Shown here: positions 1 through 12,272 of the stretch, in pieces
Position numbering within the stretch: position 1 is the first letter of the stretch
How the letters are laid out: the number at the start of each line of letters is the position of its first letter
Assembly (NCBI GenBank): GCA_028554795.2
Contig: CM068842.1
Span: 48,815,574-48,879,573, forward strand
Origin: Sinohyriopsis cumingii
Lineage: Eukaryota > Mollusca > Bivalvia > Unionida > Unionidae
Direction: 5' to 3'
Length of the DNA stretch: 64,000 nucleotides
The notes under the pieces: generated by a model
Database searches by the model: none
What the model saw: the letters and a program-made list of their open reading frames with translations, nothing else
Told to the model about the DNA's origin: nothing
Position numbers and translations under genes: made by a program

Positions 1-48
1 TCTGGTAAGCATTCTCAGAGAAACAAAATGTCAAATTTCCTTTCCAGA
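1..48 (+). mobile_element. Possible right-end fragment of a DIRS-like element
   Basis: The segment GGTAAGCATTCTCAGAGAAA followed by a T-rich stretch resembles the right end of the DIRS element at 32262-32310, which has GGGTAAGTATTCTCGGAGAA. It is cut by the window edge. Fossil; family assignment is tentative. Confidence 0.3.
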
Positions 49-332
49 CCTGGTTTACATTATCTCTGTGCACATTGGAAAAGGTCAGTGTGGCTTAAAC
101 ATGCAAAATAATAAATGAAAATATTCTTTTGCAGTGGTTGTGATAAGAACAGTCCAAGAAGACCAGGTCCCAATAGCGAAGGTGGAGATGAGGCAAGGTA
201 AACTATAGAACAACTAAAAGAACAAGTTGTGTTTGTACTCTTTTTAACTGTGTGTAACATGCACCCAACTGTGATCAGGTTGGGATTAAATATCTGTCAC
301 ACAATAATGTCTCAGTAGATTGGAATCTGTAC

Positions 333-528
333 AACTGCCACACTGCAGACATTGTAGTGATATGACTGAAAATGTTTTAAAGCTACATTAAAAATCCAAA
401 TCTCACACACGCATGCATGATGCACCAGTGTTAGACATCACTATAAACTTTCACACTGCAGACATCATAGCAATATGACTGAAAAATTATTAGAGCTACA
501 TTAAAAATCCAAACACACACACACAGAC
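333..528 (+). repeat. AC-tailed SINE (family B), duplicated 3' tail only
   Basis: Two successive copies of a tail of about 100 bp are present (ACTGCAGACAT..., ATATGACTGAAAA, AGCTACATTAAAAATCCAAA), each ending in CA repeats. The same tail ends the full-length copies at 19901-20210, 38464-38789 and 42192-42500. The tRNA-like head is missing. Confidence 0.75.
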
Positions 529-1311
529 TCTCTGTTCAAGACACATTTTGATTTAAATAAAATGGGTTCTTCCACTTCGTGTAGTTATTAGCATAATGGG
601 TTCATAACAGCTTAAAGGACTCTCAACACAAAATCACTCCAGTCATTATCAGTCATTTAAGTAACCTCTATACTGGTGGATTTTTATCTTTGGTACTTTT
701 AACTTTTATTTGCTCTTGACAATATATTGTATAAACTGCCCCACAATGATAGTTTTCCATGAGCGCTAAACACAACTGTTTACTGTTTATACAGATTAAA
801 AACATATTATGGTGTCTCTACCATTCTCTCTGTTTATTTTCCTGAGAATTGTGTTTTATAAACATAACTGAATTAAGGGTTTTGGAAGTTAAAAAAGAAT
901 TTTGTTTTTCATGTGGCAGATATGGCATTGTGTTATGTGAATTTGTCCAATCTAATGGAAATAAGGACAAAGTATCTATCATTTTACCCATGTAAATAAA
1001 ACTAACCAAGTCACAATCACTCAAAAGAACAACAATATACACCATGGGTAATGCTGCACATGGCAGTGAGACATGTACTATATTTATATTAAAATTCATT
1101 ACTATGGCAACTTTGTGCACACAATTCCTTGACGTAAACCATGTCTCCAGTTTTGGCACATTGATTAGAATACCAGTCCTGGGCTAAAGACATTATTCAA
1201 TAGCCTGCCATACCTTGTCCAGTCCATATTCTGTTACTGATGCTCAGTACTGCTGGCAATGGATTTGGAGAAAAAAACTTCTCTCACCATCCATTTGCAG
1301 ACCATTGGAAG

Positions 1312-1432
1312 GAGAGGTGCACAATCCATGGCCCAGGGGCCGGATACGGCTCACAAATGTGTTCTGTCCGGCCCTCAGGTGGTCTTAGAAAATGCAATCT
1401 GGCCCTTGGCCAAAGAGAATTGTGTACCCCTG
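1312..1432. mobile_element. hAT-type MITE, 121 bp, with near-perfect 8-bp TSD
   Basis: The terminal inverted repeats run GAGAGGTGCACAAT...GGCC on the left and, in reverse complement, CAGGGGTACACAAT...GGCC on the right. The flanks ATTGGAAG (1304-1311) and AGTGGAAG (1433-1440) match at 7 of 8 bases, as expected for a hAT target-site duplication. It is too short to encode anything. Confidence 0.75.
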
Positions 1433-2275
1433 AGTGGAAGGATCAAGGATTGGCACTAGACAGGTCCATCACTGATGCCTGCTCCATCCAGACCCAGTAC
1501 AGGCTTCAGTGACTCTCCATTCCCAGACACCCAGCACCTGCTTAAAACCTTTTGGCAGGTAGCAAATGAATGCCTGGGGATTTCTGTGTCCCAGTATGGA
1601 TTTTCTCCCAATTTCGTTCACAATCTCCAGGATCCAGTTTTTTTCCTGTTTAGGTTTTGAATCCACTGAAGACCATTTCGTTTTCACCCAACCATATGAA
1701 TTTGAGAACACATGCTAACAAGCACCATCTTCCTTCCTCAACTGAACATCCAGAGAAGATCCAGCCATTCATGCATCCAGTGAAATAGTCTTCAAACCTT
1801 CTCTCCAACTCTTTTAATGGCCTCATGCAGGATTCCCTCACCTGTTGAACTATAAAAAAGACCATTATTAATGTCAAGTCTTTGACATTTTGCAGTATAG
1901 CAGCATAGAGCTCAATGCTTGACTTAGTATCAGTGACTTTAGTCTTTATTCCAGGAATTTTTGAGATCTCAGCTTTCTGAAGCAACACCTTTGGGCACTT
2001 GAGTTCTGCATGTATATCTTAAAAATCAGTCCCGAATGCCATTTGAGAGGGATAGTTTTCAGGTCAGAAGCACAGAATGGGCATCCCTGTATAGCAAGAC
2101 ATGAAATCCTTTGTTTCATTTTTACTTAATCTCCTTTGTTTCACTCTTGCTACATCTCAGTTTCCTTATCAGCAAGTCCAAGTCCCATCTCAGTATTTCC
2201 CAGTTCTTCATTAATCTGGACATGGGATCAGAAAGCACTTTTAGCTTTGAGTTTGCCTCCCCCGAAATGCCAATA

Positions 2276-2557
2276 TGATTAAAATCAGATCTCCACTGTT
2301 ACACATGAAGATCTGACAGCGACCGCTTAGGGGTAACCATTATTGCTCATCTGACCAGCGAGTCAAATGAAGTCTTATCTCATTTGGAGACTGAGCAGTG
2401 TGGACGAAGATCATGAATGTGTATTGAATAGTTTGATTCACTTTCAGATTTTTGAAAGCTGCATTTTCATTGGCTAATTCAAAGGTCACCAGAACATGAC
2501 CCCTAAGTAGTCATCGTCAGATCTTCACATAGGACAGAGGAGATCTGATTTTAATCA
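2276..2557. mobile_element. MITE with about 60-bp imperfect TIRs
   Basis: TGATTAAAATCAGATCTCC at the left is mirrored exactly by GGAGATCTGATTTTAATCA at 2539-2557. Further in, GAAGATCTGAC...CTTAGGGG is mirrored by CCCCTAAG...GTCAGATCTTC. No clear target-site duplication was found, so the superfamily is unknown. Confidence 0.7.
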
Positions 2558-2611
2558 GATTGCCAAAATGCCCTCTGAAAAACACCTTTTTAGCTTTTTC
2601 AGAGTCATATC

Positions 2612-3334
2612 TTGAGCTGAGATGCATCAGCTCAATTCGCAAATATCTTTTCAGTTGATGCCACTAAAACACTTGTGTGTTCATTAGTACTTTCAAGACT
2701 GGACTATTGTAACTCAATTCTGTCTGGTTCATCTCAATGTCTGCTCCAGAAACTTCAAAAAGTTCAAAACACAGCTGCTCGAATCATACTTAGAGTACCA
2801 CGATCAGAGCATACCTCCCCGCTGCTCTATACCCTACACTGGCTATCCATTCGATCTAGAATCAAACACAAAATTTGTTCTCTGTGCTATGTTTCACTGT
2901 TGGACTCTAGTCATAAATACCTATCTGACCTCACCCATGTGTATACACCAGCAAGATACTTACGCTCCTCTTCTGACAATTGTATATTCATTATTCCCAC
3001 TATGAAAACAAAGTCATATGGACAGCGTTCTTTTGTATACCAGGGCCCAGCAATGTGGAATGAATTGCCCACTGAACTTAGACACAAAGACAGAGTGATC
3101 ACATTCAAGAGAGCTCTCAAAACTCACTTATTTCGACTGCAAGAACAAACTTAAAGACCTAATAATGTTTCCTACCTTAAATATTCTCAGCAAGTTTTTG
3201 AATGTTTTCTAATTTCATGGTGTTTGTTTTTGTAATCATATCATTATATGTTTTTTATGTTATAGGTGTTGTCTAATGTTGTAAAGTGCTTCTAAAGATT
3301 AGGCGCTATACAAAGTCCTCATTATTATTATTAT
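2612..3334 (+). mobile_element. 5'-truncated non-LTR retrotransposon (CR1/L2-like LINE), 3' end
   Basis: The frame around 2650-3154 carries the classic LINE reverse-transcriptase C-terminus: ATKTLVCSLVLSRLDYCNS, LQKVQNTAARII, LHWLSIRSRIKHKI, then GPAMWNELP and FKRALKTHLF. Near 2650 an upstream piece (IRKYL) is in another frame, so a single-base frameshift is likely. The 3' UTR has the familiar AAAGTGCTTCTAAAGATT and GGCGCTATACAAA motifs and ends in ATT repeats at about 3322-3333. The insertion is a dead 5' truncation. Confidence 0.88.
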
Positions 3335-4063
3335 ATCCTAGATTGAAAATCTTTTTGCCAGTTGAGTCTTCACAATGGGGCCACAAAGCCTTCTGCCCTG
3401 CGCCACAAGTTCATTTTATCTGGCTGTATTCAGTTACAGCTGTGACTTTGTCTATGAGACTAAAATAAGGTACCATCTGAGCAAATGGGTCGACTTTCCT
3501 CATTGAACAGCAGCTGTCTTGCTGACGGGTCAGCTACCAAGCATCAAGGTCTGGATACCAGCACAAGCATGATGCTTACCTCCTGCCCTCCTTCCAAGAG
3601 TGCCAGGTTTGACCTCTTCTTATAGTGCTCAGCACATATCAACCCTCTGGAGCTGAAGGTTATAGTGATACCTTTTGACCATGCTTTCAGTTTCCAGTTA
3701 TCTTGATTGTTGTCTTTTCTTTTTTAAGAAAGGAAGTCAGTCTACAGACCTCTGTCATCCATTTTGGGATTTTCTCAGATGATGTCAGGTGATGTCCTCT
3801 TCAAGAAGTCCACATTCATGTTTGCCATATCCCAGGCATGCTCATGTTTCTAGTAGACTTACCATCCAAAGGTATAAGCCAATCCACACATCAGGGTCCT
3901 GTCACCACACAGGCTTAAGTTCAGTCCATACCTGCAGAGGTTGCTCGTTGCAGTCCATCATGTAGAAAGTTGAAAGGCCAAGTCACAGGTAACTGGAGAC
4001 AGTGCCAACTTGAGAGTAGTTGGATGTGAATTTCTCCTCCAGTTCCTTTTCTTTAAACATACT

Positions 4064-4110
4064 ATGATTGGGTAACATATTTGAAGAAGAACCAATTTTT
4101 AGAGTAAAAT
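4064..4110 (+). mobile_element. Short DIRS-like junction fragment
   Basis: ATGATTGGGTAACATATTTG followed by AAGAAGAACCAATTTTTAGA is nearly the same as 12436-12475, the internal complementary region of the DIRS remnant there. Only this short piece is visible. Fossil. Confidence 0.4.
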
Positions 4111-4473
4111 GTTATTTGATAATGCTTTCCTGATGACAATGCAAGCTCTTCCTTCTGTTATATCCCTTTAAGATCCTATGCATCCATTCCGTAGTAAGCA
4201 ACAATTTGAAGAGATTTGGTGAAAACCTCACTAAGGGTAGACCAGTCATATCAGATCTACCTTGGCAAGCAGATTAACTTTTAACACATCAGTCATGAAA
4301 ACAAGCCAAAAGACAGACTGAATGTCTTTTGTTTGCTTGGAAGGGCTGGATTTGGAAGGTATTGAATGCACTGCCATTGTGTTATTATTGGGCTGGTATT
4401 ATTGAAGAAAAATATATTACTCCCATTATTTCACCAAAGTCACAAAGGTAATAACTAATTTTAACCAAGGTTG

Positions 4474-4734
4474 TGGGGCCCCGAGTGGCCGAGTGGTCTA
4501 AAGCGCTCTCCGTTACGGATCACTGCGATGTCACCTCTGTCTGCGTGGGTTGGAGTCTCGGATTCAGCTAATGTGGGTATGTGAGAAAGCTTGCCAGTAG
4601 CTTCTTGTGGGTCGGTGGTTCTTTCTGGGGTTTTCCCGGGTTCTTCCTCCACCATTAATACTGGCCGCCATGTATAGCCTATCGTGTGCTGAAAAATGGC
4701 GTTAAACCCTACAACAACAACAACAACAACAAAA
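4474..4734 (+). repeat. tRNA-derived SINE (family A), full length, with 13-bp TSD
   Basis: The head GCCCCGAGTGGCCGAGTGG...TCTAAAGCGCTC resembles an A box, and GGTTGGAGTCTCGG is a B box, as in leucine/serine-type tRNAs. A body of about 170 bp and a CAA-repeat tail follow. The flanking duplication TTAACCAAGGTTG occurs at 4461-4473 and 4735-4747. Confidence 0.92.
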
Positions 4735-4933
4735 TTAACCAAGGTTGCATTTCATTATTTTGAACAAAATATAAAATTGTTGCACAACATAAATCACATG
4801 ACAGAAAACTATGGGAAATTCCTCTACAAATCAGCCATTTTGAGCAGGTCATTGTGGTAATGACGGATATCAGCTATCGTTTCACAAATTCTTCAGTGAA
4901 GATGAATAATATTTATTTTTTTTTTCTGCTCAG

Positions 4934-5027
4934 AGATGGTCAAACACCCCTGCATTTGGCCTGTGCATGGGGAATGGAGATGGTAGTGCAGTGTTTGATG
5001 GAGCAAGGGGCAAATGTCAACAGTCAG
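4934..5027 (+). CDS. ANKFY1: ANKFY1 exon a (ankyrin repeat)
   Basis: A T-rich tract and CAG at 4931-4933 form the acceptor; CAG|GTATTG at 5028 is the donor. The exon begins with one base of a split codon and ends in phase 0. It encodes a near-complete ankyrin unit that opens DGQTPLHLA and closes GANVNSQ. Confidence 0.93.
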
Positions 5028-8000
5028 GTATTGCTTTTAAATGTATTTGTCTACATACCCAAGCTGTTGTTTACAGCATACAAGGCTTCCTTAGGATAGA
5101 TCCAGACTCTTCTAATAATAGTAGAAATGGTCTTTGTTGTATTTTGTTTAAATTAACATGATACAATACAGTGTTTTTAAATAAATATTTAATCATTCTG
5201 ATTAGTTTTTTTTTCCAAGGGACAAACTTAGGCTTAGAGTTGTCATAGGTCGGGAGTTGGCGAAGAAACAAAGACAAGTCTCTTTGAATTTACTAAAATT
5301 GTTGCTTGTTAAAAATATAATGTACCCAATATCCCTGTTAAGGACAAATCACAATATTTAAATTGACTACTTACAAGAACTTTGCTTAATTAATTAATTC
5401 CTTTCACAATTAGATCAGTGGAAAATAGCATAAAAAAAGTGAGAGAAAAAAGCATGTCACTGATTTTAATTTGAGTTATAACTGTGCCATGTATGATCCA
5501 TCAAGGAACAGTCTGAGAAGGTCAGAGAGGGATAAAAGAAGCAACAGTACATATAAGTAAGAATGTTGTCAGGGATGCTCATTTTCATCATATATATTGA
5601 ATTTGTTATTTTATTTAAGAATATCAGATGGTTTTAGTAGTCAGCAGTTAAGAAGAGGAAATTGACTTATCTTGGAAATTATTGTTGGACATCATTGTGA
5701 GTCCCATCAAGACATTTGTTAAATGCCTGCCATAAGGCAGAGCATATCATGTTATGATGTTTTCCATCCATCTGTATGTCTGTCCATTTTTTCACTATTT
5801 CATTTCCACACAATAACTTGAGTTCCTTGCCATCAACCATTTTGAACTCGGGCTCAAAAGGTCAGAAGTCAAGGTCAGAGGAACTAAATGAAGGAATGTT
5901 TTCCAACAGTAACTTTAACTGTATATCAGGTATCTTGACTTCTACTTTATAAATGGATTGCATCTGAGATAGAAAGACAGCTTTTGATTCTGAGCTAGAA
6001 GGAAAAAGTGAAGGTCACAGGGACTAAAAAGACAAATGGTTTCCAGATGAAGTTTTTAGTTTTTAGTTTTTTTGTTGAGTACTTTTACCAATCTATGTGG
6101 ATAGCTTTAATCTAAGACACGTATTCATTTTGGATCAAAAGGTCAGAATTTAAAGTCATTGGTACTGAAAGAATGAAAAGTGATTTCCACAAAAGTACTT
6201 AAATCATGTATCACTTGCCTTGATTAAACTTTATAGATGGATTGCATTTGATAAAGAAGACACCTGTTGATTTGGGGTTAAAAGGTCAAGATTAAAGTAA
6301 CACCAAGAAGGTAAAAACAATTTTGATAAGATAACACCAGCCTTAAAAAAACCAAACCATTGACAAAACATTGTGAATGGCCTGGATAAGAGACAAGAAG
6401 GGTATCAGTCGATTTGGGGATAAATAGAGGTTAAGGTCGCCAAGACTGAAAGTCAAAAATTCTTTCTGCGTTTTAACTTGTCGTAGTGATGTATAATGTC
6501 CCAGTTTACAGTACTCTTGTTTTATATTCATTAACCCTATTTTTACAAAATACAAGCATCAAAATTTTGCACCTTGTTGACCATAGTTTGCATGTACTTA
6601 AGTAAATGCCACTATGCTGGAAACACCTACAAACAGGTACTTATCATTGTGATGTTTGACGTTTAATGTCCTTGCATCATGGTGCACATAACCACTAATG
6701 TGATCTGTCTTTAAATTGCTCCAAGCTTGTTCAGCCATAAATCACATATGTGCTGTCCAAATACTAGGTATAAATTTGGAGTTTTGAGCTCGAGTCCAAC
6801 ATTTGCACTTACTTATTGTGAAAATTTTCAGAGAAGAGTTTGATTCATTGTTACCATTCAGTAATGCTAGATTGATGGATGTGTAAAACATTAAGAAGCA
6901 GTGCATTATTCAAGCTTTATATTTCAGCATTTTAAGCACACAATATAAGGAATAGATAACAGATATTTTCATCATCTCAGGTGTAAACTTGAATTGTAGA
7001 GGCTGTGTTCTTTCTGCCCTTAAAAATATTTTAAGTAGCTTAGCTTGGACTGAAGTTTGCTTGATGTTAAATGTTTGGTTATAATCAAAATGTTTATTCA
7101 TTGTTCTCAGAGTGAGGAAATACTTGTTACCACAAAACAGGATTTATGAGTGCATAAACATGCTTGATGATCATAATTTTAGTTATTTTTTATTTTTAAT
7201 GCATAGGCATTGTATAATTAATTTTTCTTTTTTCTTTCTATTTGCTGCTGTTAGGATGCAGAAGGAAAGATGCCTCTACATATAGCCATAGAAAATCAAC
7301 ACCATGTGATTATCTCCCTTTTGCTTGGCCATCCAAAGTTAGATCTGACCATAAGGGACAAACAGGGTCAGACTCCATTTGCTGCTGCCATGACAACCAG
7401 AAATAACAAAGCTGCTCAATCTATACTCAACAGGGAGACTAATGCTGCAGAGCAGGTATTTGCAAATGATTTATTTTTCTTCTCATTTTGATTCATTTTT
7501 GGCTTTATTTTAGAACCATAAAGTATTGTACTGTATGGGATATAGGTAATCGATTCTGTTAAAATATCCCATTCTTTTTCAGAATTTTCATGATGGTAAA
7601 CATAAACATGGATTGGATTCCAATTTACAGAAATTTTCCGGTCTGACTGATATTTTTGTCCTTTAAAAAAGGTGTCACCTTCATTGTCTAAAAGAGTACA
7701 AACTAGGAAGTCCAAGTCAAGAAGCAGGGCATGGTGGTGGCATAGACCTTTTCTCTGGACCCACCCGCTAGGTAGCCCCCTTGACCAGTGTCCTGCTTTT
7801 CAGTATTGTGGGTTTTTCCAACTTTCACCCATGTACTGGAGCCCCGAGTGGCCGAGTGGTCTAAAGCGCTCACCGTTACGGATCGCTGCCATCTCACCTC
7901 TGTCTGCGTGGGATCGAGTCTTGGATTCGGCTAATGTGGGTATGTGAGAAAGCTTGCCTGTAGCTTCTCGTGGGTCGGTGGTTCTTTCTGGGGTTTTCCC

Positions 8001-10656
8001 GGGTTCTTCCTCCACCATTCATACTGGCTGCCATGTATAGCCTATCGCATGCTGAAAAATGGCGTTAAACCCTACAACAACAGCAACAACATCACCCATG
8101 TACTATATGTAGCATACAGGAGGCAGGCCCAACTGTATTTCACCTAGCCAAGTAATCCCTTACTTGGTCATTGTCCATCCCCCATTGATGTATACATGAG
8201 GTTTTAGAGAGACAGAACAAATGAGGATGACACAAATATAATTTATTTTCTCTGGTGATAAACTCATGCTTGATAATAAAGCCCAAGCTAAATAAATTCA
8301 CCTACCCGATGCCCAGGACAAGCCCACATTTGGCTCAGGCAAGCTCGAGTTTGTAATTTTGGAGAGTGAGAGAGATGTTGTGTTCAATTTGTTATGCTTC
8401 ATACTGTGCTAGCTTTCCACAGAAGATTTATCTGCATCTTTATTTATATCATAACTGTTTGCAGTTTCCTTCTTTCTAACGGTTCTTTATTTCACACAGT
8501 ATACTGCTAAAGTCTATAACTTCCATCTTGTCAGTATCAGAGTCAGTCTCACATTTTCTTGTGTTGAAGACTTTTTGCCCAGACATCTCTGCCTCCCTCT
8601 CTTTCATCATTTCCAAAACCCTTATCTACCTATCCATTTACCTATTTTCATAAATGTGTATGTCCATCTTTGTTTTTCTAACTATATCTACACTCTAACC
8701 CATCCTTTTTTCCTGATTTAGAAATCTGTCTACATACATTATTTACATATATCTTGTTTGATGATGTTAATTATTGACGTATAGTTTTAAGGTACAAAAA
8801 AATATAAAAAGAAAACAACTGTTCTGTATTTTTAAAATAAATATAATGTGTTTTCCTTGAAACATCCAGTATTTTATAATTATATTTGTATTGCTTTAGT
8901 TGTGATACTACTTTATTATGGGGCAAACTGAAATCTCCCAAAGGGCAGATGATTTTCCAGTTTGCATGCCCTGGGCATTCTCACTGATATAAAATTTGTA
9001 TAGCTCTGATGCCTAACCCAAACTTTTACTAAAGAGAAGGAAAATTCATATTCTATAAAGTAGTGATCAGCCTAGCCCCAACTATTTGTTATATTTATTA
9101 TTTTTTTTAAAAATATTTGTTGATGGCCTCAAGGGAGATTAGTTGTTGTTGTTGTAGGGTTTAATGCCATTTTTCAGCACTTTATAAGCTATACATGGCG
9201 GCCAGTAAGAATGGTGGAGGAAGTACCCGGGAAACCCCTGGAAAGAACCACCAACCGACGAGAAGCTACTGGCAAGCTTTCTCACATACCCACATTGGCT
9301 GAATCCGAGACTTGAACCCATGCAGACAGAGGTGAGATGGCAGTGATCCATAATGGAGAGCGTGTTAGACCACTAGGCCACTCAGGGCCCCGACATTTGT
9401 ATGTGGATGGTAAGTAAAATTCCACTTCTTTTCACTCAGAATTAAATCCTTCAGAACACTCATATTTTCTGTAATAATCCCTGTCATCAGAACACCTGCA
9501 TCTCTATCGTCTGTTGACCCTTTGTTAATTTTCAGACGCATGCATGGAAGGCAGCATCATGCTGCTACCACAAATGGATAAAAATTGCATCTTACTTCTT
9601 GGTTTCTTCAATAGGCATCGAGGGACAGTACCTAGAATAGTCCAAACAGTGGCTAATTCCTTTTTAAAAATGTACCCAGATAAAATAGTTTGCTGAAATT
9701 TCAAAGGAAACAGATTACGTTTGAGGTACCGACTGTTATGAAAATGTACTCAGCAAATGGAAAAAGTACAAATCTCAATCATGCAATACAATTATTTGAT
9801 GTTGCTGCAACAATAAAAAATGGGCATTTGTTTGGTTCTCCAAAGTTTTCCTTTAGCGATGACTTCAATAGCGCATGCAGCTTCATCAAAGAAAGTAAAC
9901 TACAATCTTTCAATAACAACAAAGAACTTTTCTTCAAAGGAAGTCAGTACCAAACTTAAATAAAAGTGATGGAATCTGATGGATTTTTGCATTTTCCAAT
10001 GTGACTGGAACATGTTAACTGTGCTGTGAAAGTTTCCTTTTGTAGGGAAAAGTTTATGCTTATGAACGCTACCAACGGCGGCTTAAAACGCAAACTAACT
10101 TTTACCAACTTGGAACATACTGAAAAGTAAATGTTCTTCGTCATTCATTACGTGATTGTGCTATGTTTTTCCACTGAATTAGACCAATATGACCTGTTAC
10201 AAAATTACTGAATAATTTAAAGTTCTGTGTGTGCATATTTTCAATGGAATCACTTGTACTGGATTCAATGTATATTATGAGGTTCGCGGGTGAGTACACG
10301 GTGTTGATATTCTATTCATGTTATACATTATACATTTATATATAAACAGGATTCATGTATATGTACCAATTCGTGGTTCTCGAAATAAAGTAATCTATTA
10401 TATATGATGTCTTCTGTTTTCACTACTGGTGTATTTCTCATTTAATATGCATCAATTTAAGATGGTAACTGTGCTGATGAAGCACGTATCTTACCGCCCC
10501 TATTTATTACCTACACCCTCACCCACCCCAATATTTTTGGGGTACATTTTCTTCAGCTAGCTGACCTGGTTGCTTATAACAAGGTTTGGTCTATAATGCG
10601 GTCGGCTTCTATGGCTCCCAACTACTGTGTTATAGCAGGGTCACACTGTGTTATTA

Positions 10657-10709
<53 letters not shown>

Positions 10710-12209
10710 GTTGTTGTTGTTGTTGTTTTTATTATTATTATTATTATTTTTATTATCTGAGTTTCTCATGTCAGAAATCCTGTATTGTAACTCAGAGATG
10801 GAGATATTTTTTCTTCATGTCAGTTCAAATCTCCATCATTTATTATTTGTCTCACTCATTTGTTCCTTAAAATGTGTGTAAATATCCTATCTTTTTTCCA
10901 TCAATGCATGGATTTGCTTTAATCGCAATTCATATTTTTATAAATTTTGATACCATTAAATTGTCATGTTATTCCTGAGTCACGATTCTTTTCAGTTTCT
11001 ACTTGAAAGCAAACTTGTACTGTAACTATGGGTTATTTGTGTATATCATTGATATGATACCATTCAGGGTCTGTGATAGAACTGATAGTTCAAGGGAGTG
11101 GAAATTACCCTCAATTTGAAGAAAAGAAGAGCATTTCATTGAAGGAATAAAAGATGGGCATAATGCCCCAGTGCTAGACATCACTATAAACTGCCACAGA
11201 GCATACATTGCAGTGATAAGACATTTTTTAAAGCTACATTAAAAATCAGAATCATACAAACAAAAATAAAAGATGGGCATGAAATTATGCTATATGATGT
11301 TCACACATTTTGATGATTTCTTAGGCATGACTTCTGACAGAAAATCTCACAATGACATGTTCTTGAGTAGACTGCCTGTATATCATTTTCATGTTTTTTC
11401 ATTACATCATGATGTCACATTGCATCAGCATAACATTAAAAGTCTCGCACATGAATATTGACAGTATTTTATGCCATTTGTTTTAATTAACTGACAGCTT
11501 AGAGTCAGATCTGCTGTCTGTCACTTTATATGACAGTATACCAGGGACAACTTTTTACACAAGAAAATAGTATTTTTTTATTTTAATCAAAAAACTTTTG
11601 TCGCAGTTTTGTGTTCATTTTAAATAAAAATTTATAAAAACAAGTGGAATATTTTTTATAATTCTTCTACAAGATGCAATCCAGTATGACCATGACAGTA
11701 TTTCTTCCATGAATATTTCCTTAAAGATGCAGTGTGGACTTATTATTAGACCACAAGTTCATCAGTAAATATTTGTCCAAACTTTTTGAGGGAACAAAAA
11801 CGGTGGTAGGCTTATCATTAATCTTTCGTCTGTCATTAAATAAATATTGTATTATTTCAGGTCGACAACCAGGGCCGTAACTTCCTACATAATGCCATAC
11901 TAAAATTTGACATTGAGAGTGTACTGTTTCTCATCAGTGTAAAAGCAAACGTTAACTCTAAGGTGCATGATTCCAAACAGCTGACCCCTCTACACCTGGC
12001 TGTACAAGTTGGATCTGAGATAATTGTTAGGAACTTGGTAAGTAGTCAGTAAAATCATATGCATAAGGAGTGTCCCATGTGGCAGCTGAACGGTTGTGCC
12101 ACTTATGGGAGTTTAGACTGCATTTTTATCTTTAAGTGGTAAGAAAAATTATTGGAATAAAATATGTAAAGATCACTACTGCTTGAAAATTGACGGTTTT
12201 CTGTTATCA

Positions 12210-12272
<63 letters not shown>

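Larger units (their letters stand above)
1..4933. other. Upstream non-coding stretch, presumed ANKFY1 intron
   Basis: No exon could be supported before 4934. The stretch holds two MITEs, a duplicated SINE tail, a LINE 3' end, a CAA-tailed SINE and two possible DIRS-end fragments, listed separately. I see nothing recognisable in 534-1303 and 3335-4060. The part 1441-2275 is richer in G and C and carries minus-strand frames of 80 and 112 codons that I do not recognise. Confidence 0.6.
7456..11860 (+). other. ANKFY1 intron b-c
   Basis: A 4.4-kb intron with two family A SINEs, one family B SINE tail and a trinucleotide microsatellite, listed separately. The part 8105-9140 is AT-rich with nothing recognised. 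The part 9392-10640 has a 90-codon frame (9690-9959) that I do not recognise and do not call a gene. Confidence 0.8.

Noticed and set aside
1469-1988. Minus-strand frames of 80 and 112 codons in a more GC-rich patch
   Set aside because: I recognise no domain and no splice structure, and the frames do not join to either gene. It could be a decayed transposon or pseudogene, but I cannot support either.
4474-4570. tRNA gene-like sequence with A and B boxes
   Set aside because: The tRNA-like head belongs to a SINE with body, CAA tail and target-site duplication. No closed acceptor stem is present. The same applies to the heads at 7838, 39346 and 42500.
9690-9959. 90-codon plus-strand frame
   Set aside because: No recognisable motif, in an intron and in AT-rich DNA. 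It does not match any expected ANKFY1 segment, since the flanking exons are already contiguous with the family sequence.
10648-10881. 77-codon leucine-rich frame
   Set aside because: It is a translation of the TTA/TTG microsatellite with a short AT-rich extension, so it is not a gene.
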